The position numbers and the translations under genes are program-made. DNA of 64,000 bases from the NCBI RefSeq assembly GCF_035918015.1, contig NZ_CP109132.1, positions 3,844,001-3,908,000 on the forward strand, in the 5' to 3' direction. A model generated the notes under the pieces. It saw only the letters and a list, made by a program, of their open reading frames with translations. It ran no database searches and had not been told where the DNA came from. The stretch comes from Streptomyces sp. NBC_01754 (GTDB lineage: Bacteria > Actinomycetota > Actinomycetes > Streptomycetales > Streptomycetaceae). This document shows positions 25,136-32,302 of this stretch, piece by piece (the first letter of the stretch is position 1; the number at the start of each line of letters is the position of its first letter).

Positions 25136-26410
25136 TCAGACGTCGTCGTCGGGCGCCGTCTCACCCTCTTCTTCGCTGCCGAACTCCAAGGCGTCGTCCA
25201 TGCGCTCGGCTGCTGCCCGCAGCGTCGTGTCCATCACGTGCGCGTAGGTGTCCAGCGTCATGGTGATGGTGCTGTGGCCGAGCGTCTCCATGATCGTGCG
25301 AGCGTCGACCCCTTGCGCCAGCAGCAGTGAAGCGCAGGTGTGTCGCAGATCGTGCACACGCACCCGCCGCACCTTGGCGTCCCGGCACAGGATGGTGAGC
25401 ATCCGGTTCAGGCTGCGGGGATCCGTGACACGACCCGTCACCGTGGTGAAGATGAGGTCAGTCGGGTGTTCGGGTACCGGCTTCCACTTCGGGCCTGCCA
25501 CCTTGCGCTCCCGTTCCTGCTGCTCGCGGTGCTCGGTGAGCGCCCGCACGCACCCTTTCGACAGAGCTACCGTGCGCACGGACCGCATGGTCTTCGGAGT
25601 GCCGAAGATTAGCTCACGCCGGATGCGCTGCACGTTCCGCCGGACTCGGAGCTGACCGCCCGCAAGGTCGACATCGGACCAGGTGAGTCCGAGGGCCTCT
25701 CCGCGGCGTAGGCCGGTCGAGATGAGCAGCAGCCACAAGGCCTGGAGGCGGTGGGGCTGGGCGGTCTTGAGCAGCATGCGAACTTCCCCGGTGTCCAACG
25801 GACGTACCTCCTTGGCGTCGACTGTCGGTGTCTCCACGATCCGTGCGACGTTGCGGGCGATCAGTTCTTCGCGCATCGCCTGCTGTAGCGCGGACCGGAG
25901 AACCGCGTGGATGTACTGCACCGTTCGGGCCGACGGCCGGCGCTTGCAGCAGTGGCCGACCGCGCAGCAGTTGCGCTTGCCTTCCGGCCTTTCCTTGTCC
26001 GCCCCACGGAGGCAGCACAGGCAGGAGACCTTGAACTCTGTGAGGAACAGGCGCACGTCCGCCGGCGACAGCCGGTTGAGCTTCTTCTTGCCGAGTGCAG
26101 GGCGAATGTAGAGGCGTGACAGCCCCTCGTAGCTGTTCAGCGTCGCGGGCTTGAGTCGCTCAGGCGCGACAGCGGCCAGCCAGTAGGTGAGGTAGTCCCC
26201 GAACGCCATCGTGGACGACGCGGCCGGGATGCCCTGCCGCGTCTTCTCCTGCAACTCGGTGAGCTTGCCGGCCACCTCGTCTCGGGTCTTGCCGTAGACG
26301 AACTTCCGGGTCCGGGTACCGTCCGGTCGGTAGACGTAGGCAGCCGCGTGGTAGCGACCGTCCTTCCGTTTCGTGATCGTTCCTTCGCCGTTGGCGCGAC
26401 GCTTGGCCAT
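25136..26410 (-). CDS. int: AICE tyrosine integrase
   Basis: The 424-residue recombinase should insert and excise the element at tRNA-Arg. It has an N-terminal arm-binding part (about 1-60), a core-binding SAM-like domain (70-200) and the catalytic domain (205-400). The catalytic residues are present: Arg in STGLRRGEALGL, His-x-x-Arg in HDLRHTCASLLL, His in LGHSTITM and Tyr in LDTYAHV. A Cys-rich insertion (CLCCLRGADK, NCCAVGHCC, about 131-157) probably binds zinc. The ATG overlaps the xis stop (TGATG), so the two are translated together. The stop lies 80 bp from attL. Confidence 0.93.
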   Translation of the reverse strand: MAKRRANGEGTITKRKDGRYHAAAYVYRPDGTRTRKFVYGKTRDEVAGKLTELQEKTRQGIPAASSTMAFGDYLTYWLAAVAPERLKPATLNSYEGLSRLYIRPALGKKKLNRLSPADVRLFLTEFKVSCLCCLRGADKERPEGKRNCCAVGHCCKRRPSARTVQYIHAVLRSALQQAMREELIARNVARIVETPTVDAKEVRPLDTGEVRMLLKTAQPHRLQALWLLLISTGLRRGEALGLTWSDVDLAGGQLRVRRNVQRIRRELIFGTPKTMRSVRTVALSKGCVRALTEHREQQERERKVAGPKWKPVPEHPTDLIFTTVTGRVTDPRSLNRMLTILCRDAKVRRVRVHDLRHTCASLLLAQGVDARTIMETLGHSTITMTLDTYAHVMDTTLRAAAERMDDALEFGSEEEGETAPDDDV

Positions 26411-26607
26411 CAGGCGGCCTCCTCGATTTGAAGCCGGATGTAGGTGTTCAGGGCATCGACGGGGACACGGCGGGCACGGCCGGCGGTGAAGCTGTCGAGT
26501 TGCTTGGAGCGGAAGAGGTCGTAGACCTTGCTACGACTGAGCCGCAGGGCGTGCATGACCTCGGGGACCGTCAGGGTTTCGGGCGCGGTGGAGAGTGGCG
26601 GACGCAT
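26410..26607 (-). CDS. xis: Excisionase-like MerR/helix-turn-helix protein
   Basis: The 65-residue protein is a single helix-turn-helix of the excisionase type: LTVPEVMHALRLSRSKVYDL followed by the wing FTAGRARRVPVDALNTYI. It would bend DNA at the attachment sites and favour excision with Int. ATG 26607 lies 10 nt after AAGGAGG and is preferred over the in-frame ATG at 26634. The gene overlaps int and is preceded by the GGTAGCGG repeat cluster, which may regulate it. Confidence 0.88.
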   Translation of the reverse strand: MRPPLSTAPETLTVPEVMHALRLSRSKVYDLFRSKQLDSFTAGRARRVPVDALNTYIRLQIEEAA

Positions 26608-26665
26608 TGGGTCGCTGCCTCCTTGGCAGGGCATACGGGAGCCCGGGGGCCCCTTCCTGTCAGGT

Positions 26666-26880
26666 CCGCTACCTCCGCTACCTCCGCTACCGCCCTGGTC
26701 AGGGGCATGGTCGAGGTAGCGGATGAGGTAGCGGTAGCGGATGGAATCCGCTACCGGCCCCGCCCTTACTGGGGTCGGGGCCGGTAGCGGGTAGCGCTCA
26801 GGTAGCGGACGGGAGGAGGGTTGCCGCTACCTTTTCCGGGCCGCTGACCTGCGGGGTAGCGGAGGTAGCGGAGGTAGCGG
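26666..26880. repeat. Cluster of 13 GGTAGCGG motifs (candidate origin or clt)
   Basis: GGTAGCGG occurs eight times (starts 26715, 26727, 26733, 26783, 26801, 26855, 26864, 26873). Its complement CCGCTACC occurs five times (26666, 26675, 26684, 26748, 26824). A near copy, GGTAGCGC, starts at 26790. Three runs have a 9-bp period, and two copies overlap. The cluster covers the xis-DUF3631 gap and the last 80 bp of the DUF3631 gene, where it forces the protein tail ATSATSATP. Such density points to binding sites for the replication or transfer protein. Confidence 0.8.
26748..26790. promoter_or_regulatory. 15-bp inverted repeat inside the motif cluster
   Basis: CCGCTACCGGCCCCG (26748-26762) and CGGGGCCGGTAGCGG (26776-26790) pair perfectly around 13 nt, and each arm contains one cluster motif. 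It lies just beyond the DUF3631 stop and could act as terminator, as an origin hairpin, or both. Confidence 0.65.
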
Positions 26881-28003
26881 CTCCTGAGGGGGGTGGGGGG
26901 CAGTACCGCTCCCACGCGTCGTGGAGGTCCAGGGCGTAGTAGCCCTTGAGGACTGTCCCGGCGGTCTTGATGTTGCGTGCCTTGACCGGGATGTTGTCGA
27001 GGGTCATGTACTCCCCGAGCATTTTGGCCAGGCCCCGGGAGTCGAGCGGGCGTCCGCTCATGTCCGCCCATGGTGCTTCGTCCAGCGCGCACAGTCGGTC
27101 CAGGATCGCGACGGTCGGCATCCGGTCGATGCCCGCCATCACGTGGTCGCGCAGGTCGGTCAGCAGACGAATGCCCAGACTGCCCTTGTCGTCGGCACGG
27201 GCAGCGTTGACCAGCTCCGTGCACGCGGTGCGGGCACGCTGCGGCCAGTCACCACCTACCGCGTCCGCCACGGACAACAGGGGCTCCCACACATCGGCGG
27301 GCCTGTCGGTGACACCCTCGGGCATCTCAGGCCACCGGCCCGCGACGTCGTCGCGGACCTGGTCGGCCCATTCCGCCAGCCGGTCACGCAGGGCGTTGCC
27401 CTCGGCTTCGTGGAGCCGTGCTCGGAACGGCTCGGCCTTCTCGTTCCTGGCCCGTCGCCGCATCCGGATGATGACGGACCGGGTCGTGATCGTGTCCGGC
27501 AGGTAGCCGAGTCCGGCGACGGCGACGGCGGTGTAGGAGGGGAACTCCACGACCGTCTGATTCCCTCCGTCCCCGACACACCGGTAGGTGACGCCTGAGC
27601 GGCGGTGCCCGGCGTTCAGGAAGCCGCGCAGTTCCTCGTTGTCCCCCGCCTTGGGGCCGAAGACGGTATCGATCTCATCGAAGAGGATCGTGGGCCGTCC
27701 AGCCGGATCGGAGACGGAGCGGAAGAGGGCGGCGGCCCGCGCGTTCACGGCCAGCATCGGGCGCGGCACGAGGGTCTCCACCACCTCCAACGCCCTGGAC
27801 TTGCCCGAGCCCGGCTCCGGGGAGAGGAACGCGAGACGCGGGGTGGAGTCGAACGCGTCCAAGAGGTGAGCGTGCGCGTCCCACAACGCGACGGCCACGT
27901 AGGCGGCTTCGCGGGGGAACACGTTGAAACGGCGGTGGAACGCCTCCACCTCGTTGAGCAGGGCGGCGCCGTCGATGAGCGGTGTGGTCGGTGTCGCGTT
28001 CAT
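26798..28003 (-). CDS. DUF3631 P-loop ATPase, replication module
   Basis: The 401-residue protein has a Walker A motif (LSPEPGSGKSRALE, near residue 60) and a Walker B motif (PTILFDEIDTVFG), followed by an arginine-rich sensor region (SVIIRMRRRA). The DUF3631 C-terminal part lies around 190-350. In actinobacterial elements this ATPase is paired with a separate prim-pol protein and is thought to be the helicase half of the replicase. ATG 28003 overlaps the stop of the preceding gene (ATGA). The last residues (ATSATSATP, then LLPSAT) are dictated by the DNA repeats. Confidence 0.8.
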   Translation of the reverse strand: MNATPTTPLIDGAALLNEVEAFHRRFNVFPREAAYVAVALWDAHAHLLDAFDSTPRLAFLSPEPGSGKSRALEVVETLVPRPMLAVNARAAALFRSVSDPAGRPTILFDEIDTVFGPKAGDNEELRGFLNAGHRRSGVTYRCVGDGGNQTVVEFPSYTAVAVAGLGYLPDTITTRSVIIRMRRRARNEKAEPFRARLHEAEGNALRDRLAEWADQVRDDVAGRWPEMPEGVTDRPADVWEPLLSVADAVGGDWPQRARTACTELVNAARADDKGSLGIRLLTDLRDHVMAGIDRMPTVAILDRLCALDEAPWADMSGRPLDSRGLAKMLGEYMTLDNIPVKARNIKTAGTVLKGYYALDLHDAWERYCPPPPSGAATSATSATPQVSGPEKVAATLLPSAT

Positions 28004-28332
28004 GCGGCGGTGCCTTCCTGGTCGGTGCGCAGCGGGCAGTGGGTGCGGTGGTCGGTGTGGTCTTCGATCAGGGCGAGGGCCTTGTGGTGTCCGGTGGCGA
28101 AGAGATTGCGGCCGCACTCGCAGACGCTGGTCACGGTCGGGACCGCGCCGCGGGGTGCGGTGATGGTGAGCCAGGCGATGGGGTAGCGGCCGTCTCCGGT
28201 CTGCGGGTCAGGGCGAACAGCAGCGGGGACGCCTTCGGCGACGACCTTCTGCGCGCCTACGGTCATGGGCTCTTGCCGGGTGTTGGCGGCGGAGTGCATC
28301 GGTGGTGGCGCGGGCGGTAATACATGGGCCAT
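28000..28332 (-). CDS. AICE small Cys/His protein
   Basis: The 110-residue protein has a variable Pro-rich N-terminus and a C-terminal CECGRNLFATGHHKALALI segment followed by HTDHRTHCPL. The Cys and His spacing suggests a zinc site. I do not know a function, but similar small proteins are common upstream of replicase genes in these elements. ATG 28332 follows GGAGATC, and the stop overlaps the DUF3631 start, so translation is coupled. Confidence 0.7.
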   Translation of the reverse strand: MAHVLPPAPPPMHSAANTRQEPMTVGAQKVVAEGVPAAVRPDPQTGDGRYPIAWLTITAPRGAVPTVTSVCECGRNLFATGHHKALALIEDHTDHRTHCPLRTDQEGTAA

Positions 28333-28452
28333 GCTGGGGATCTCCTCGTGCTCGTATGAGGGCAGGGAGTGCCAGAGCGACCGCGTGTCTTTGGCGAGAG
28401 GGCGGTCGCTCTGGTGGTCGATGTGGGTTTTGTGGGTGCCGGGTTGGTTCGG

Positions 28453-29118
28453 CTAGCTCCGGTTGCCGGTGCGGGAGCGCAGGGTCCACTTTCTGCCGTG
28501 TGAGACGCCGTAGCGCTCCGACCAGACGGTGTTGTTTCCGTGCATCAGCATGGTGAGCCCGACGCCGTTGAAGAGGGCCATGTAGCCGACGTTGAACTTG
28601 CCGAGCAGGCCGTCTACGAACTGGTTGGTTGCATCCATGCCTGTGACGTCCCGGCTCCGCATGAAGGGGTCGGGACACATGAAGATGGGGAGACGTCCGT
28701 ATCCCGTCCAGTCGGTCATTGAGTAGTCGATGGTCTGAGCAACCCAGCCGGTGGTGTCCTTCCGGCTAGAGTTGATCACGTGCGGGAACCACGACTTGAA
28801 CTCAACGCCGAGGGCGACGTCCGGGTTCTTCCAGGCTGGGGCGTCTCTTGGCTTGAGTACGGCGTCTATGCGGCACGGGCGCCCTGTCGGGTGTTTGCCG
28901 GAGATCTCACGTTCGATGTGAAACCAGGGCTCCAGACGTCTCAGCACACCTTCTGTGAGTGTGGCTTCGTTATGGAAGCGCGCCAGGGGAACCTGTTGAC
29001 TCGCGGTGGGATACCCGGGGCTCGGTCCGAAGGGGCTTGGCTCGTTGGCAAGAGGTTTGAAGAGGCCGGCGGCTTCGTCGCGCAGGAGTGCGGTTCGCTC
29101 GTGTATGCCTGAACTCAA
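28453..29118 (-). CDS. Predicted PD-(D/E)XK nuclease-fold protein
   Basis: The 221-residue protein shows the order of motifs expected of this nuclease superfamily: Glu in LTEGVLRRLEPWF, Asp in PCRIDAVLKP, Glu-Phe-Lys in LGVEFKSWF, and a helix with Gln and Tyr (WVAQTIDYSMTDW). The rest (FMCPDPFM, DGLLGKFNVGYMALFNGVG) is not familiar. The start is a TTG at 29118 with GGAG 5 nt upstream. It lies two genes from the cytosine methyltransferase, so a restriction role is possible but unproven; a replication or anti-competitor nuclease is equally possible. Confidence 0.55.
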   Translation of the reverse strand: MSSGIHERTALLRDEAAGLFKPLANEPSPFGPSPGYPTASQQVPLARFHNEATLTEGVLRRLEPWFHIEREISGKHPTGRPCRIDAVLKPRDAPAWKNPDVALGVEFKSWFPHVINSSRKDTTGWVAQTIDYSMTDWTGYGRLPIFMCPDPFMRSRDVTGMDATNQFVDGLLGKFNVGYMALFNGVGLTMLMHGNNTVWSERYGVSHGRKWTLRSRTGNRS

Positions 29119-29206
29119 GGGATCTCCGTGAGGTCGCGGGTGGGGGCGAACTGATCGCCCAGCAGTAGTTGCTACCCACCAGGTGGCTTCGTCGCGCAGG
29201 ATGCTC

Positions 29207-30118
29207 TTAGTAGGCGGGGGTTCGCACCGTTCGTCGACTGACTGGATTGTGGGCGATGGACCAATTCAGAGCCCGGCTGATCACGTCGTCGTAGTAGCGC
29301 TGCGATTCGCTTCCGGACCCCGTCGCCGCCCTACTAAGAGCATCCTCGACCTCTTCCCGGGTGAGGTCGCCAGTGGCGATCAGGCGTCCCAAGGCTCGCG
29401 CGGCCCTGAGAAGCGTGGCGTTGCGCGTGCCGTCGCCTGCCGTTGCGACACTGCGCACCTCGTTGCGGAGTGCCGCTGCCGCGTACCGAGACGTTCGAGT
29501 CGTAAGGGCTAGCGGCACGTGGCGGGTTGGTCGCGGCGAAGGCTTCAGGATGTTCAGCAGCCATCCGGGAAGATTCGCGACGGGGCGCGCGTCGGCGACT
29601 GTGTACGCGCCCCGGGCGACGAAGCTGCCAGCGCCGACGACGTATCCTCCTGCTCCTCGAATGTCGATCAGCCTGGCCAGTTTGCCTGCACTGTTGCCGA
29701 TCCGAACATCGTCCGGTGCCGTGAAGTACAGGTGGTGTCCGCCGGACGAGGTCCGGGTCCGGTAGGTGGCGGGGACGGGCTGCCCGGCGCGCTCGCAGAG
29801 CGCCTCAAAGGTCGTCACGCCGGAAGGCGTGTCTGTGCTGCTGTTGGGCTTGGGCACGTCCAGGTCCACGACCAGCAGCCCGGATGGTCCGGTTGCGATG
29901 CCGATGTTGAAGGGGCGGTCGACCCAAGCGCGACGGATGCGGTCGGGGTCGGTGGTGGCCCGGTCCTCCCACTTGCGGTGCCCGCTCGCGCAGTCGCCGG
30001 TGCCGGGGCAGGTGGTTTCGCCGTGGAGTGCGGGCCGCTTGTCGCCGGGGCGCAGGGGGAAGACGTGCCAGCCCCGCTCGGCCGCGTTCAGAGCTGCGGT
30101 CAGGAGGTGGGTGTTCAC
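29207..30118 (-). CDS. Bifunctional DNA primase/polymerase (AICE replicase part)
   Basis: The 303-residue protein has the prim-pol fold. GWHVFPLRPGDKRPAL opens the domain, and the metal-binding pair lies in LLVVDLDVP. SSGGHHLYF carries the His of the nucleotide site, and RGAGGYVVGAGS closes it. The C-terminal 100 residues are helical and may bind the DUF3631 ATPase. Together they would make a minimal replisome for the excised form. GTG 30118 overlaps the methyltransferase stop (GTGA) and follows GGAGG. The six-base ribosome site lies within the upstream gene. Confidence 0.87.
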   Translation of the reverse strand: MNTHLLTAALNAAERGWHVFPLRPGDKRPALHGETTCPGTGDCASGHRKWEDRATTDPDRIRRAWVDRPFNIGIATGPSGLLVVDLDVPKPNSSTDTPSGVTTFEALCERAGQPVPATYRTRTSSGGHHLYFTAPDDVRIGNSAGKLARLIDIRGAGGYVVGAGSFVARGAYTVADARPVANLPGWLLNILKPSPRPTRHVPLALTTRTSRYAAAALRNEVRSVATAGDGTRNATLLRAARALGRLIATGDLTREEVEDALSRAATGSGSESQRYYDDVISRALNWSIAHNPVSRRTVRTPAY

Positions 30119-31290
30119 GCGGCCGCCTCCAGCGTGGTGGTGGTGCTGTTCCACGCAGCAGGGGCGGCTCCGAGGAGTTGGGCGTAGGCGTGGTGGGCTT
30201 GTTGGGGGACGACGCCGTTGCCGAGGATGCGGAGCTGTTCTTTGCGGGGGATGTCGGGGATGTTGGTGACCCAGCCGGCGGGCAGGCCCATGAGCCATTC
30301 CGCGAACGCGGGTGAGAGGCGGCGGTTGCCGCGGGTGCCGGGTTCGGTGGGGCAGGGTGCCGGGCGTCCGGTGAGGTGTTCCCAGCGGCGGATGGCGGGC
30401 CCGTAGTCGGTGCCGTCCGTGGCGATCCACGCGGGGTCGAGGCGGACGGCTTGGCCGGGCAGGTAGTACCGGCCCGAGGTGTCGCGCTGGTTCGGTCCGC
30501 CGTGCGGCCCGGCCGATGCTTTCGGGGTGGGCAGGAGGTTGACGACCACCTCGTTCAGCGGCCGGCTGTTGCGGCCGAGGAGGTTGGAGGCGCCAGACTT
30601 CCAGTCTCGTGCTGCCGGTGTCGGCAGCAGGCTCACTCCTCCGTTGGCGGGGCCGGTAGCCGTGTCACCGCGGTGCGCAGGTTCAGCCCACCCCGTCGTT
30701 TCGGGCTGGTGCCGGGTCCGCCAGTGCCGTCCGAGGTGGTGGGGGTCGGCATCAGCGGGATGGGCGACGGCGAACCATCGGTCGCGCGGGTGCGGGGCGC
30801 CGACTTCGGCGTCACCAGCTCGTAGACATGTCCACCGGACGTCATACCCGATCGCGGCCAGGTCCTGGGCGACGACGTCCAACCCCCGGGAGCGGAGCGC
30901 CGCCACGTTTTCCAGGAAGACGTAGCGGGGTCGAACGACGCCCACAGCCTCAGCCACGTTCTTCCAGACCTTCGACCACTGGCCATTGATCCCGTCCCTT
31001 CGTCCGGCGTTGCTGATGTTGCGGCAGGGGAAACCCGCACCGACCACGTTCGGCGCGTACAGGTCTCGCACCCTCTCCCAGTCGGCGCGGGTGATGTCTC
31101 CGAGGTTCGGGACCCTGGGGTGATGGGCGGCGAATACCTTCGCCGCGTGCGGGTCGTTCTCGGCGTAGGCGACCGGCACGACGCCGATACCGGCACCGAG
31201 CGCGATCTCCAGGCCGCCGTAGCCGGCGCACAGGGCCACGGCCCGTAACGTCTGGCCCGGCACTCGCCGGATCGGGACAGGTTGAGTCAT
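30115..31290 (-). CDS. C5 cytosine DNA methyltransferase
   Basis: The 391-residue protein transfers a methyl group to cytosine C5. Motif I (VALCAGYGGLEIALG), motif IV with the catalytic Cys (VGAGFPCRNISNAG), motif VI (RYVFLENVAAL), motif VIII (GAPHPRDRWF) and motif X (RILGNGVVPQ) are all visible, so it should be active. The target recognition region lies between about 190 and 330. It probably shields the element from host restriction or is half of a restriction-modification pair. It overlaps the prim-pol gene and follows a small gene by 85 bp. Confidence 0.9.
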   Translation of the reverse strand: MTQPVPIRRVPGQTLRAVALCAGYGGLEIALGAGIGVVPVAYAENDPHAAKVFAAHHPRVPNLGDITRADWERVRDLYAPNVVGAGFPCRNISNAGRRDGINGQWSKVWKNVAEAVGVVRPRYVFLENVAALRSRGLDVVAQDLAAIGYDVRWTCLRAGDAEVGAPHPRDRWFAVAHPADADPHHLGRHWRTRHQPETTGWAEPAHRGDTATGPANGGVSLLPTPAARDWKSGASNLLGRNSRPLNEVVVNLLPTPKASAGPHGGPNQRDTSGRYYLPGQAVRLDPAWIATDGTDYGPAIRRWEHLTGRPAPCPTEPGTRGNRRLSPAFAEWLMGLPAGWVTNIPDIPRKEQLRILGNGVVPQQAHHAYAQLLGAAPAAWNSTTTTLEAAA

Positions 31291-31375
31291 GCTGGGTTTC
31301 TCCAGTTCTGTGTTGAGTGCTGGCAGACGACGGCGGCCCCGGACTTTGGCGAGGCGGGGGCCGCCGTCGGCGTAC

Positions 31376-31768
31376 CTAGAGGTCGTCGTCGTCCTCGGGC
31401 ATCGGCCCGCAGTAGCCGAGCGGCCCGGCCGAGTTGTGCGCGCGTTCCAGCGCCTCGGTCAGCGCGACGGCGAGGTGTTCGGCCTCCCGGAGCGCGGTCA
31501 CGGCGGTGGTGGTGTGCTGGGTGGGGGTGCCGTGGTCGGCGGTGAGGTGTCCGGCCTTGTGGAGGTCCGCGAGGGCGAGGGTGATGTGGTCGAGGGCCTG
31601 GGGCAGCCGGTGGGCGAGCGTGGCCATGGCGCCGACCGTGTTGTAGACGGTGCCGGGGTAGGCGATGGCGGGCCTGGTGCGGGTGGGCAGGGTGGCGTGG
31701 TTGAAGGTGCGGAGGGCGTCGGCGGCCTTGGCCGGGTGCCGGGCGGGGTCGGTGGTGCGTGCGGTCAT
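31376..31768 (-). CDS. AICE helical hypothetical protein
   Basis: The 130-residue protein is mostly helical, Ala/Thr/His-rich, and ends in an acidic tail (EDDDDL). The pattern GTVYNTVGAMATLAHRLPQ followed by LREAEHLAVALTEALERAH is often seen on such elements, without a known role. ATG 31768 has a purine-rich GAGAGGAA upstream. It lies between the methyltransferase and a zinc-ribbon-like gene on the same strand. Confidence 0.7.
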   Translation of the reverse strand: MTARTTDPARHPAKAADALRTFNHATLPTRTRPAIAYPGTVYNTVGAMATLAHRLPQALDHITLALADLHKAGHLTADHGTPTQHTTTAVTALREAEHLAVALTEALERAHNSAGPLGYCGPMPEDDDDL

Positions 31769-31788
31769 CGGGAGGGTTCCTCTCGGGG

Positions 31789-32070
31789 TTAGAAGGGCGG
31801 TTCGTTGCTGGCCCACGGGTCCACGGGGGTGCGGTGTCGCCGCAACCACCTGGGCGGGGCCGGGAGCGGGAGCAGGGTCCAGAGGCGGGTCTCGTTCCAG
31901 CAGTGGCAGGGCTCCCAACGGCTGCCGTCGTACTCACCGGTCTCGGGGTGGCCGTACTCGTGCTCGATGCCGCCCACGCCGTCGCAGTCGGAGCAGTCGG
32001 GGCGGGGAGTGTCGGTCAGGATCAGGGCCCGGCGGGGCCAGGTGGCGACCTGGATACGGAGTCGGAGCAT
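31789..32070 (-). CDS. AICE zinc-ribbon-like small protein
   Basis: The 93-residue protein carries CSDCDGVGG and a second pair, CHCWNE, spaced like the two knuckles of a zinc ribbon (DnaJ-type). Trp-rich segments follow. The start is the ATG at 32070. The role is unknown. It is the first gene behind tra and the hairpins at 32127-32264, and it may start a second transcript. Confidence 0.7.
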   Translation of the reverse strand: MLRLRIQVATWPRRALILTDTPRPDCSDCDGVGGIEHEYGHPETGEYDGSRWEPCHCWNETRLWTLLPLPAPPRWLRRHRTPVDPWASNEPPF

Positions 32071-32302
32071 GCGTCTTCCCTCACGGTCATGGGTGGGTGG
32101 TCGTGGTGCTGAACCGGGCCTGTGGAGGGGTGCGGGCAGGTGGCCCGCACCCCCCTTTACCGGCCTTACCTTGCAGGTCAGAGGCCGTTACCTCCCCCGC
32201 TACCGGGGTAAAGGGGCCCCTCTACTTCGGGCCCTTGCCGGAGAGTGCCGGCAGGGGCCCGAAGAGGGTGGTCGGGGGCGGGTTGGGTAAGGGGGGTCCC
32301 CT
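32071..32302 (-). other. Gap behind tra with two strong hairpins
   Basis: CTTCGGGCCCTTGCCGG (32225-32241) and CCGGCAGGGGCCCGAAG (32248-32264) form a 17-bp stem with one wobble. GGGGTGCGGGC (32127-32137) and GCCCGCACCCC (32143-32153) form an 11-bp stem. The first is a strong tra terminator, the second may be attenuating. A lone CCGCTACC (32197-32204), the motif clustered near xis, lies between them. Confidence 0.7.

Noticed and set aside
26666..26880. The GGTAGCGG cluster as a CRISPR or simple tandem array
   Set aside because: Motifs are 8 bp, in both orientations and irregularly spaced; iteron-like binding sites fit better.
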